Of a stretch of DNA of 64,000 bases, positions 42,903 through 52,730 are shown piece after piece. How positions within the stretch are numbered: position 1 is the stretch's first letter; every line of letters begins with the position of its first letter. The DNA comes from Orientallactaga sibirica (lineage: Eukaryota; Chordata; Mammalia; Rodentia; Dipodidae). Where the stretch lies: positions 7,342,001 to 7,406,000 of the forward strand of contig JAEOAD010000982.1 of assembly GCA_036365145.1 (NCBI GenBank), given 5' to 3'. Both the position numbers and the translations under genes were made by a program. Below the pieces are notes generated by a model, which was given only the letters and a program-made list of their open reading frames with translations, was not told the origin of the DNA and did not search any database.

Positions 42903-43273
42903 TGTGATAGCCAGTTTGCCATCCTGGTGACGTAATATTTGAGATAAACATAGGAGGAAAGGCTTTGGACTCAGTGTCAAGAGGCCGCAGTTTATTGTCA
43001 CTTGGGAATATGATGAGGCACTATATGTTGGTGGGAGCATGTGGTAGCACAAAGCTGCTTACTTCCTGGCAAGCTAGATAGCACAGCAAAATGAAACCAG
43101 AATAAAACCAAGAAGGAGCTGATGTCCTAATACCCTTTTCAAGGACATATCCTCAACAACCCCATTTCCTTCCACTGAGCCCCACTTTTACTATCTCCCA
43201 ATAGTGCCACAGGCTAGAGAGCATGTCTTCAATTCATAGGCCTTTGGGAAACATTTGGGTTCTAACTATAGCA
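42903..43273 (-). mobile_element. Solo LTR, MaLR-like, older
   Basis: TGTGATAGCCAGTTTGCCAT to TTGGGTTCTAACTATAGCA, with near-matching flanks TTTTG and CTTTG. The distal end (ATAGTGCCACAGGCTAGAGA, TAGGCCTTTGGGAAACATTT) has the antisense MaLR look. Confidence 0.6.
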
Positions 43274-44088
43274 CTTTGTTATGAAACTTCTGGCTGAGTA
43301 ACCCAAAAATGAAATTACCAGACCATGTTTGCCGAGATGATGTGGCTCCTCCTCCTCTTAGCAAGCTTCTTACTATAAAGCACTTACATTTTGATCCCCG
43401 GGAAACAGTCTATGACATTCCCAGATGGAGAAGGGAGGGGAGAATGTATAGAGGAACCCTCAGGAAATGCAGCTGGGCCTCGTGAGTGCTGTAAGCTCAG
43501 CAACATCCATTACACCACATTGGTCTTTAAGCTTTGGATGTATGTCGATGAGTGAGATCACTCTCTGGGACTCTAGGGTCTTGTTATTTACAACTGTAAT
43601 GTTAAAACTGGAACCAGGGGCACTTTATAAAATAGGGGTGGAGTAGCCCTTGGCCTCTGCCATACATTGCCTAGGCTATGATCTGGTATTCTCAATTGAG
43701 CACAGGTGAAAACAGATGGAAAATAAATTCTCTTACAATTCCCAGTGTGTTTTCATTAATTTAGCATCTGTTGGAAAATATGTTCTGAGAATAGCATCAA
43801 GAAACTGATCAACATAGTGGGCAATGGCCAACCGAGGCCTTTGAGAGATGGCTTCTCTGTTGGCCAAGGATTGCTTTGCCAAAGTTTTCAAGGCTATGGG
43901 GTTGCCTTGACAACACTAAGTAAAACAAGGCACCAAAGGTCTTTAAATTTACCATAAGTCACAAGTTACATTTGCTCTTAAGTCTGGATCTTTGCAATGT
44001 GTATTCCCTAGCTAATTTAACTTTGTCTTTTTTCTTAGCTATAAGGGTGTAGGATACCAGGTTGCCTTCTATGCTGTTAATACTATGT
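43274..44088. other. Repeat-poor stretch, no gene called
   Basis: No repeat I can name and no coding signal; contains the X-box-like motif at 43901. Confidence 0.4.
43901..43914. promoter_or_regulatory. X-box-like motif
   Basis: GTTGCCTTGACAAC matches the RFX palindrome GTTGCCATGGCAAC at 12 of 14 positions, in single-copy-looking sequence. Confidence 0.3.
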
Positions 44089-44101
44089 CAGAAGAATTTT
44101 T

Positions 44102-44307
44102 TTAAAATATTTTTATTTATTTGACAGAGAAAGAGGGAGAAAAGAGAGAGAGAGAGAATGGGTATGCCAGGGCTTCCAGCTACTGCAAACGAACTCCAAA
44201 GGCATGCATCTCCTTGTGCATCTGGCTAATGTGGTTCCTGGGGAATCAAACCTGGGTCCTTTGGCTTTGCAGACAAATGCCTTAACTGCTAAGCCATCCC
44301 TCTAGCC
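44102..44307 (-). mobile_element. DIP-like SINE
   Basis: The exact 13-bp duplication CAGAAGAATTTTT at 44089-44101 and 44308-44320. Confidence 0.94.
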
Positions 44308-44320
44308 CAGAAGAATTTTT

Positions 44321-44444
44321 GTTTAATCCCAGGCTGACCTGGAACTCACTCTGTAGTCTCAGGCTGGCTTCAAACTCAAGGTGATCCTCCTACCTCTGCC
44401 TCTTAAGTGAAGGGATTAAAGGCGTGAAACACCACGCCTGGCTT
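44321..44444 (-). mobile_element. B1 SINE, truncated
   Basis: Antisense, TCCCAGGCTGACCTGGAACT to CACCACGCCTGGCT. A further copy of the site, CAGAAGACTTTTT, follows at 44445-44457. Confidence 0.88.
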
Positions 44445-44574
44445 CAGAAGACTTTTTTTTTTTTTGTCTTTCCTTACTCTTCACCTTACATATTTTTTTC
44501 TCTCTTCCCTTTTTATTATGGATCCTGGTTTGTAAGGTTTTTTTTTTTTTTTTTGGCAAGCCCTACAGACTGAC

Positions 44575-44820
44575 CCTTTTTATGTGACAGAGAGAGACAG
44601 GTAAAGAGAGAAAGAGAGAGAGAGAGAGAGAGAATGAATTGGTGTGCCAGGGCCTTTAGTCACTGCAATTGAACTCCAGACACGTGTGCCCTCTTGTGCA
44701 CATGTGCAACCTTGCACACTTGTGTCACTGTGCGTCTGGCTTAGGTGGGACCTGGAGAGTAGAACGAGTCCTTAGGCTTTGCAGGCACGTGCCTTAACTG
44801 CTAGGCCATCTCTCCAGCCC
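44575..44820 (-). mobile_element. DIP-like SINE, long subfamily
   Basis: Antisense with the extra segment (CCCTCTTGTGCACATGTGCA, ACCTTGCACACTTGTGTCAC). The CTCF-like core is degraded (12 of 14, 44686-44699). Confidence 0.88.
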
Positions 44821-44821
44821 T

Positions 44822-44828
<7 letters not shown>

Positions 44829-44857
<29 letters not shown>

Positions 44858-45000
44858 GTTTTGCAAGGTAGGGTATCACTCTGGTCCAGGCTGACCTGGA
44901 ATTAACTATGTAGTCTCAGGGTGGCCTCGAACTCACAGCGATCCTCCTACCTCTGCCTCCTGAGTGCTGGGATTAAAGGTGTGCGCCACCACGCCCGGCT
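44829..45000 (-). mobile_element. B1 SINE
   Basis: The exact 15-bp duplication CCAGCCCTAGTTTTT at 44814-44828 and 45001-45015 includes the end of the neighbouring DIP-like SINE, so the B1 is younger. T-run of about 30. Confidence 0.96.
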
Positions 45001-45015
45001 CCAGCCCTAGTTTTT

Positions 45016-45205
45016 ATCTTTGCTTTGATACAAGGATTCATGTATCTCAGACTGGTCTTCGTCTCCCTATGTAGCTGAGTATGATCTTGAACTTCTGATT
45101 CTCTTGCTTTTACCCCTCTTCCAGTGCTAAATTATAGGCATGGGGTACCACACCTATTTTAATGCAGAGCCACAGATCAAACTCAGAGCCTCTTGCATGC
45201 TATGT
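45016..45205 (-). mobile_element. B4 SINE, diverged
   Basis: TGATACAAGGATTCATGTAT (B1 half) and CAGATCAAACTCAGAGCCTC (ID half), antisense. Confidence 0.65.
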
Positions 45206-45221
45206 GGCCCTGTTTTTCTCT

Positions 45222-45543
45222 GTCTGTGGTGTGTTTGTATGCATGTGTGTGTGTGTGTGTGTGTATGCATATGGAGGTCAGAGGTTGACATTGGCTATCT
45301 ACCTCAATTACTCTCTACCTTATTATTTTTTGTGATAGGCTTTCTTATTGAACCTGGAACTCACAGAATTGGCTAGACTAGATAGCCAGCAGGCCAAGGG
45401 ATCCTCTTGTCCCTGTCTTTCCAGCCTTAGGATCACAGGCATAAACCACCATGCCAAGTTTTTATGTGGGTACTGATATCTGAATTCAGGTCCTCATGAT
45501 TGCACAGCAACCAATTTAGCGACAGAGCCATCTCTTTAGCCCT
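45222..45543 (-). mobile_element. B3-like SINE
   Basis: Antisense: TGTGGTGTGTTTGTATGCAT with a TG run, GGAGGTCAGAGGTTGACATT, GAATTGGCTAGACTAGATAG and GAGCCATCTCTTTAGCCC. The 45140-45376 frame is its translation. Confidence 0.75.
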
Positions 45544-45579
45544 CTCTTTCTTGATCTCTTTTCTTTAAATGACCTTTTA

Positions 45580-45807
45580 AAAATTTTTAAAATTTTATTT
45601 GAGAGTGAGCGAGCGAGAGAGGAGAGATAGAGAAGGGCCTCAGCCAATGCAACCAAACTCCAGACGTTTGTGCCATCTAGTGGGCATATGTGACCTTGTG
45701 CTTATGTCATCTTTCTGTGTCTGACTAAGATGGGATCTGGAGAGTAGAAAGTTGGTCCTTAGGCTTCACAGGCAAGCGCCTTAACTGCTGAGCCATCTCT
45801 CCAGCCC
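45580..45807 (-). mobile_element. DIP-like SINE, long subfamily
   Basis: Antisense with the extra segment after AACTCCAGACGTTTGTGCCA; ends TGAGCCATCTCTCCAGCCC. Confidence 0.88.
45670..45683 (-). promoter_or_regulatory. CTCF-like core motif in SINE, perfect match
   Basis: On the minus strand CCACTAGATGGCAC matches CCASYAGRKGGCRS at all 14 positions, within the long-subfamily segment. Confidence 0.6.
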
Positions 45808-45934
45808 TGAATTACCTTCTTGAATTTTGACCTGCTATATGTATCATGGTTCCAGCTGGATAAGGCTAACTAATCATGATCAACCATCAAACAATATGTT
45901 TTATTAAAAATATTTCAATTCTTACATTCTTTAA

Positions 45935-46370
45935 GTGGGGCTACAGAATGCTATCTTCTGAATATGACACATCTACTACACTCATGGACTCACAGCAGTT
46001 GGGGTTTCCTGTACATGATTGAGCTAGTCAATATATCCCATAATAGATGAGGGAGAGGTCCATGAGACTCCACACCTTCCAGAATAAATAGTGGCAATTG
46101 ATGATTGCTGGGAGAGGGGAAGTCATGTCCTTTAATGGAGTAGCCACTGGAGTATTGCCCTTTCTCCAGTAAATAACTTCCCACTCATGATGAAGCAAGT
46201 GACTAATATAAATCAGTGGGTCAAAAACTAAACAAGGCATGGAAGTATGATGGGAATCTAATGGAAAGAAGAAAGGTTTTGGTGTGGGGAGGAGGATAGA
46301 GAAGGTAAATGGAGGGATCAAAATGCATTGTATATGTGTGTAAAATTATAAAAAATATTTAGAATTAAGC
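45935..46370 (+). mobile_element. L1 3'-UTR (rodent Lx-like)
   Basis: GGGGCTACAGAATGCTATCT, ATGACACATCTACTACACTC, ATGGACTCACAGCAGTTGGG and GGGATCAAAATGCATTGTAT match the 3' untranslated region of rodent L1s. The antisense frames at 45990-46321 are inside it. Confidence 0.8.
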
Positions 46371-47336
46371 AGTAATGAAAACTGCTTTTTCTGCACTAAT
46401 AGATGTAGATAAAGTGATTTGAGGAAAAACACTGATGTTAAATTGCTTATTATAAAGTAAAATAGTTGAAAGTTAATGAGCTAATCGAAGAGTTAATTAT
46501 AAAAAAATGGAATAAACACAAAATCATAAAGATCAGAGGAAAAATGAGAAGGTATACAAAGCAAAAATTTAGTAACTAATAAAACTGATAAATTGCCAAA
46601 AATAATCATTTAATGCCACTATGTATAGGAATGAATCTGACTCTGTTTAGCCGCATTACTTTCTCTTTTGGTGTCTTGAACATCCATTGTTTCTGCTTCC
46701 CCTCTGTCATGGTTACTGTAGTTAACACCTCAACATTTATTCAACCCCAAATAGAATTTAGTCTAAGCCAGTCATGATGGTAGTATGTCTCTTGACAATG
46801 AGCAATTGCTTTAAAAACATCTCTAGCCAGTTTCCCTCTAGCCTAAGAAAGAAACAAATACTATTCTGGATAAGTTGCAGTGAAGTTAATTGGAACCCTT
46901 GATGTACTAGGCCAAAAACTCATGCTACCAAACTTCTTGTTGTGTGACACAATTAGTTTCCCCATTGTTTAACCTGGTGTGAGCACCTAAAAGCACACTT
47001 CCTAATGTTCTTGATTCTCTAAACCCTACCACTCCTTTCCTCTGTTTTGTACTTGTCTTTTCTTACTCTTCCATCTCCATGAAGGAGTTCATCCATGTTC
47101 TTGCGTCAGCTGACATTTGAATGTTGATGACTTTTAGATCTAAATTCCAGCTTAACCTTTTCCTAAGCTCTGTATATATATTATTTTTTGCTACTTGAGG
47201 TCAATAATAAAATCAATCTTGACCATACTTCATAATCATATGTAGAATTTGCAAAAATGTGTAACTATTCAGGCCTCACCACTAAGAATTCCATTATATT
47301 ATATTTAGAGCAAGACCCAAACATCTTTGTGCTTCT
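46371..47336. other. No gene recognised; AT-rich
   Basis: AT-rich, no assignable repeat, no coding signal. Confidence 0.4.
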
Positions 47337-47349
47337 AAAATTCCATAGG

Positions 47350-47516
47350 TGGCTGGGTGTGGTGGTGCATGCTTTTAATACCAGCATTCGGGAGGCAGAG
47401 GTAGGTGGTTCGCTGTGAGTTCGAGGCCACCCTGAGACTACATAGTGAATTCCAGGTCAGCCTGGGCCAGAGTGAGACCCTACCTCAAAAAACCAAAAAT
47501 AAATTAATAAATAAAT
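47350..47516 (+). mobile_element. B1 SINE
   Basis: The exact 13-bp duplication AAAATTCCATAGG at 47337-47349 and 47517-47529. Confidence 0.95.
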
Positions 47517-47536
47517 AAAATTCCATAGGCGCTATT

Positions 47537-47702
47537 TTTTTTTTGTTTTGTTTTTTGTTGTCGACTTCAAGGTAGGATCTCACTCTAGCACATGCTGACC
47601 TGGAACTCACTCTGTAGTCCCAAGCGGACTTCAAACTCATAGCAATCCTCCTACCTCTGACTCCTGAGTGCTGGAATTAAAAGCATGTGCCACCACGTAT
47701 GG
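47537..47702 (-). mobile_element. B1 SINE
   Basis: A T/G-rich lead, then TTCAAGGTAGGATCTCACTC to CACCACGTATGG. Confidence 0.9.
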
Positions 47703-47845
47703 TGGATATTTTATTTTTTAATTCATTTTTCTATTTGAGAGAAAGAAAGGGGAAGAGAAAGAGAGAGAAAGAGAATGGGTTCACAAGGGTCTCTTGCCAT
47801 TGTGAACAAACTCTAGATGCATGCACCCCTTTGTACATTGGAATA
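47703..47845 (-). mobile_element. DIP-like SINE, head missing
   Basis: The antisense tail and distal body only, to TGCATGCACCCCTTTGTACA. The 47687-47980 frame crosses it. Confidence 0.8.
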
Positions 47846-47861
47846 GGTGATATTTTTAAGA

Positions 47862-48170
47862 TCTGTGCCTATGTACGTGTGCATGTGTCTACATGCATGT
47901 GGAAGTCAGAGGACAAACTTGTGTGTCAACCTTCAGAGAACAATTCACCTTTTTGGAGACAGGGTCACACATTGACCTAGAGCTCACCAATTACACTACA
48001 ATGGCTCACCAGCAAGTGCCAGGGAGCTGCCTGTCCCCACCTCCCCTGTGCTAGGGTTTTAAGTGCACACCACAATGCCTGGCTTCTTTATGTGTGTTCT
48101 GGGAATTCAATTCAGGCCTTTATCCTTGTAAGGCAAGCACTTTACCAACTGAGTTCTCTCTCCAGCCTTC
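47862..48170 (-). mobile_element. B3-like SINE
   Basis: Antisense: GTGGAAGTCAGAGGACAAAC, GCACACCACAATGCCTGGCT and AACTGAGTTCTCTCTCCAGC. Confidence 0.7.
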
Positions 48171-48942
48171 CACAGGTTGTGTGTTTTCGACATACATCTG
48201 AAGTTTAGGACCAATGACTTGGGGACACCTGTTTCTGGGTATCTTTTGTGTTCTTCACACTTATGCCCAAATTGAACTTTCTCTTTTTTCTTTTAATCGA
48301 AGAATAGACACAGAATCCATCTTCAAGAATTTCACAATCTAGTTTTATAGACTGAGAATAGGTAGTGGGAAAATAGTGTACCATTTATCAAGGTTTGTAG
48401 GTCTCACCTGTGTGTGGGATATAGGCAGAAGCCAGAAAAACAATAAATAATATTTCACTAACCTCCTACTTATGTAGAACTTCAATCTCAGTGCTGCCAG
48501 ACAGAACTTTCTAAGATATTAGAAAGGTATATCTGTGCTATCTGGTACAGAAAACATTAGCTGCTTGTCTTCTTTAAGCATTTGAAATGTGGCTGGAACT
48601 TCACAGGAATGGAGTATTTACTACTAGTTAATTTTCCTTAATTTACACACACACACAAGTAGCTACCAGAATGGATAGCACAGTTAGTTAGCCCTTGTAA
48701 ATCCTAGTGTGTTATATCAGAATCTTTACAAACTTAAACCCAAGTTAACTATAGTTTCTACCAAATACTAGTTGTGTTCCACACACTCCATTCTTTGCAT
48801 TTTTACCATGAGCTACAGAAATGTTTATATATATATGTATATATATTCATATTCATACATCTATTCCTATTCATCATATGCTCATTCATATATACACATA
48901 CTTACATATCCATGTATACCTACTTACATGAAACTTACTACT
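48171..48942. other. No gene recognised
   Basis: Unassigned; includes a short TA/CA-rich stretch at 48826-48915. Confidence 0.35.
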
Positions 48943-49158
48943 GGGTCCTAGGGATATAGCTCAGTTGGTAGAGTGCTTGCTTGGCATGTATGAATCCCTG
49001 GGTTTGGTCCCCAGCACTCCATGATGGTACATGCCAATAATTCTAGCACTCAAGAGGTGGAGGCAGGATGATCACAAGTTCAAGGTCATCCTTGGCTACA
49101 TAGCCAGTTTGAGGCCAGCCTGGGCCACATGAGACTGTCTTTTAAAAGTTAGAAAAAC
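48943..49158 (+). mobile_element. B4 SINE
   Basis: GATATAGCTCAGTTGGTAGA and GAGTGCTTGCTTGGCATGTA (ID head), then the B1 half to GGCCACATGAGACTGTCTTT. One of the better-kept B4 copies. Confidence 0.88.
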
Positions 49159-49159
49159 A

Positions 49160-49325
49160 AGGAGAGATTGCTTAGTGGTTAAGGCACTTGCCTGCAAAGC
49201 CAAAGGACCAGGTTCAATTCACCAGTTCCCACATAAAGGGGGATGCACAATGTAGCACATGTGTCTGGAGTCTGGCATACCCATTCTTTCTCTCTCTCTC
49301 TCAAACAAATATATGAAATAAAAAA
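49160..49325 (+). mobile_element. DIP-like SINE, internally deleted
   Basis: GTGTCTGGAGTCTGGCATAC joins across the missing TTTGCAGTGGCTGGAGGCC block. Confidence 0.85.
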
Positions 49326-49332
49326 AACACCA

Positions 49333-49540
49333 AGGCTGGGCAGATGGATCAGCTGTTAAAGACACTTGCTTATAAAGCTTTAAGGCTTGGGTTTGATTCC
49401 CCAGTACCCACATAAGGCCACAAAGTAGTGCACACATCTGGAGTTATTTTGCAGCAGCTAGAGGCCCTGGTACTCCAATTCTCATTCTCTCTCACTCTGT
49501 CTCTATTTCTCTCTCTCTCTCTGACAACTTGCAATTAAAT
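49333..49540 (+). mobile_element. DIP-like SINE
   Basis: AGGCTGGGCAGATGGATCAG at the head; the tail lacks the usual AAATAAA. Confidence 0.85.
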
Positions 49541-50032
49541 ACTTGCGAGCAACTGTTTTTTTAAATCCAATTATAGTCTATTAAAAAGTGCTGTTCATGA
49601 GCAACTGAATTAATTTCATGACCCACTAATGTATCCTACCCCACAACTTAGCAAGCACTTCCCCAGAGAGATCTTGTCCCTCTGGGTGCTTGTCTTTCTT
49701 GTAGAATTCAAGTACTTTGCTGAGTTCCACTGCTACATGTTGAGGGGCTACTCCAGGCCCACCATAGCCCCTGGAGCACCAAAACTGTGTTCTGTAGTGA
49801 ACAAGGAGGAAAATGCCTGGCTTCCCAAGTATGCAGATTATCTGTGAATCCTAATGGTCCTTAGTCAAACTGCTTTTCTGGCTTCTATTTATTTCCCTTC
49901 AGCTCACAGATCTGTTTCCACTAAAGGCTGAGAGGCAAGAAAATCTGAGTGATAGATATCATTCTGAGCTCAGAATTGCATCTTGTCCTTTAGTTCTTAG
50001 ATCCTTCTCCTGCCTGATGAACCAAAGGCTCC
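49541..50032. other. Single-copy-looking stretch with a candidate exon
   Basis: Contains a polypyrimidine tract and AG at 49663-49664, followed by an open frame to 49847. No known protein is recognised in it. I report it as a finding rather than a gene. Confidence 0.3.
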
Positions 50033-50412
50033 TGTATCAGTTGCTTTTCTTGTGATGAAAAAAATACCTGAATAAAAAAAAGCACCTCGGGGAAGGATGG
50101 ACTTATGGGTTTATTTATCTTACAATTCCTGGAGATATATTCCACCGTGATAGGGAAGTACAGTAAAAAGTGCAAAAGGTTGCTCTTTCACATTGGATTG
50201 GCAGCCAGGAAGCACAATGATGGATGCCGTGCTCAGCTCTTTTTTTATACACTCCCGGACCCCCAGCTCATGGAACGATACCATACATATTTAGTATGGG
50301 TCTTCCTTAACTCAATTTGATCTCGAAAGTTCTTTACAGATTAGCTCAGAGGTTTATCTCTTAGGTGATTGATTCTAGGACCTGTCAAGTTGAAAATCAA
50401 TATTAACATTAC
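50033..50412 (-). mobile_element. Solo LTR, MaLR-like (MT/ORR1-type look)
   Basis: TGTATCAGTTGCTTTTCTTG to AAATCAATATTAACATTACA, with the antisense landmarks TGGGTTTATTTATCTTACAA, CCAGGAAGCACAATGATGGA and GGTGATTGATTCTAGGACCT. I see no matching flank duplication. Confidence 0.65.
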
Positions 50413-51240
50413 AATTTCCATTGGGTGAGACTCTTTGCATCTTAGATTAAGTTCTCTCTTGGGAGATTCCTTTAGCTCACATGTACTAAGTGGGGCCCAA
50501 GTCCCACGTTGCCTAATTTCTGAAAGTTTCCTCAGACTCGAGGAAATTAGTGGTATTATAAATAAAGTACGCTCTTTTAACATGGTTGAATTTGTCCTGT
50601 GTGGGCCTCAGAGAGCCTCAGAATGAAACAGAAGACAAGGAAGAGATTGCAGGTAAGTTACTCTTAAAGGACAAGTAGAAGCTTGTGAGAAGACAAGAGG
50701 GACTTGCTCTAATTAATGCCTTTCTTAGCCTCCCCACATTGACTCAGTAGCTAGTCTTCCCTGCTTCCACACATTTGTTCATGCTTCCATTCCAGACTTT
50801 AGAGTTTCTGCTTCTGTCAAGACCTTCACGTTGAAAAGTCATGTTTTCTTCATCTTTTGTTCTTAGCAAGTATCATGAATTCTTCAGTGCTGTAGGCAGT
50901 AATAGTCACTAGGAGAATAGACAATGGTGCTGAGGGCTTTTGCCTTGAGCATAGTATGTTATGATGGAGCTCATTTACTTAACCTATCAAGATAATGTGT
51001 CAAAGATGGGAATTTTGTAACCATAAAGTTCAATTATTAGGTGTTGCTGCTTTTTTCAAGATACTTAAGGCCAAGGGAGATGATGACTTTTGTTAAAATC
51101 TCCTGAGCATGACATTAAGAATGTGCTTAAGTGTCTAGAGTGACTGGTGACAAAACAAATACATTTCCTATATTTGAGGACTTTTATGTCTAGTCTAACA
51201 AACCAAGCAGCAACAATGAAGTATGCCTGGTCATGCTATA
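50413..51240. other. Repeat-poor stretch, no gene called
   Basis: No repeat I can name. It contains a perfect donor-like CAG/GTAAGT at 50650-50658 preceded by a possible acceptor. Confidence 0.4.
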
Positions 51241-51255
51241 AAGACTATAAATCAT

Positions 51256-51481
51256 TGGGCTGGAGAGATGGCTTAGTGGTTAAACACTTGCCTGTGAAGC
51301 TTAAGGACCCCGGTTCGAGGCTCGATTCTCCAGGACCCACGTAAGCCAGATGCATAAGGGGGCGCATGCATCTGGAGTTCATTTGCAGTGGCTGGAGGCC
51401 CTGGTATATCCATTCTCTCTCTCCTACCTGTCTATTTCTTTCTCTCTCTCTCCAATAAAAAAAAATAAAGTATTTTTAAAA
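51256..51481 (+). mobile_element. DIP-like SINE, GGCTCGATTCC subfamily
   Basis: The duplication AAGACTATAAATCA at 51241-51254 and 51482-51495 is exact. The B-box region GGTTCGAGGCTCGATTCTCC groups it with the copies at 10204 and 14565. Confidence 0.94.
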
Positions 51482-51495
51482 AAGACTATAAATCA

Positions 51496-51990
51496 CCCTC
51501 TAGTGATTAGAAAGACTCCATAGAGGAGAAAGATTAGGGATGGTCCCATGCCAGATTGCCTGGACAAAGGAGGAAAGACTATTCCAGGAAAGGTAATAGC
51601 AAATGTGAAGGCTGGAGGACATGATATAATTCAAGAACGACAGAGGCTCTGAACAGAGTGCTGACATGAATCTGGGGACACAGTAAGAGATGAGGTGGGA
51701 GAGAGAAGCATATACGAGATCTTAAGTGACAAGTGCACTACGGAAAGAAGCATTAAGTCTAACCCAACGGTAATGGAAAGTTAGCTAAAGGTTTTAGGAT
51801 AGACTATGATGCAATGTACCTTTTAGAATAGAAAATGGGTTGCAGGAGGTTCAAGAGCAGGTATTATTGCGGAATCCAAATGAGAGGTCAGAGTGGCTGG
51901 GCACCAGAGGTCACATCTACAGGGGTGGAATTTTCTGGACTGCCCAGGCACCCCATGAGTGTATCAAGCACTTACTTGAGAGGAAGAAAG
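51496..51990 (-). mobile_element. L2 (LINE-2) fragment, antisense
   Basis: GACTATTCCAGGAAAGGTAA, TAGCAAATGTGAAGGCTGGA and AAAGGTTTTAGGATAGACTA resemble the antisense middle and 3' part of L2. Diverged. Confidence 0.5.
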
Positions 51991-52527
51991 AGAAAGAACA
52001 AAACATGGGATGTGGACTCTAAAAGAGGACAGTAAAGACAAACCTACAGTTATCATTTATGGCAGCCCAGGGTGAATGTGAACACTGAAGAGGATTCCCA
52101 TGATGGAAATGAGGGTTAGTAAATTGCTTTCAGAGGATCCAGGCCAATACCACATTTTCCTCTATCCATGTGCTTTAGAGACAATAAAATGACGGATCCT
52201 TACGGAGACTTCCAATGTAGACTTAGAATCAATAACAACCACTCAGGATTCCTGCCCAGACACTGGGTCTCTGCCTCTAGCAACAAACCTCTAGCAAAGG
52301 TCCCTGAAAAGAACCAAATCCTCTGGTCCCAGGAAGGTGGTCTTTTGCAATTGGAGACCAGCATGATGTTTTGCTCCTGGTTCCATTCCAGATCCAAATC
52401 TCAACCAAATGAGTAGATAAGGAATTGAAGCAATTCAGGATTAAATTAGCTTTTGAGACTGTCTAATAGGGACTCCTGACTAAATTTCCAAGACAATCAG
52501 ACTATAACCCTAAAGCAACAAAAGGAT
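51991..52527. other. No gene recognised
   Basis: The frames at 52168-52416 (plus) and 52200-52397 (minus) overlap each other and match no family I know. Confidence 0.35.
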
Positions 52528-52730
52528 GGGGTGGGCTGAGATTACTCAGGGGTTAAAGGTGCTTGCATACAAAGCCCACTGGCTCAGGTTCAATTTCCTA
52601 GTACGAACATAAGCCAGATGCACAAAGTGGCACATACATCTGGAGTTTGTTTGCAGTGGTTGGAGGCCCTGGCGCACCCATATTTTCTCCTTGCCACCTC
52701 ACGTGTAAGTAAAAAAATAGTCTATTTTTT
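52528..52730 (+). mobile_element. DIP-like SINE
   Basis: Diverged head (GGGGTGGGCTGAGATTACTC), shortened tail. Confidence 0.85.
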
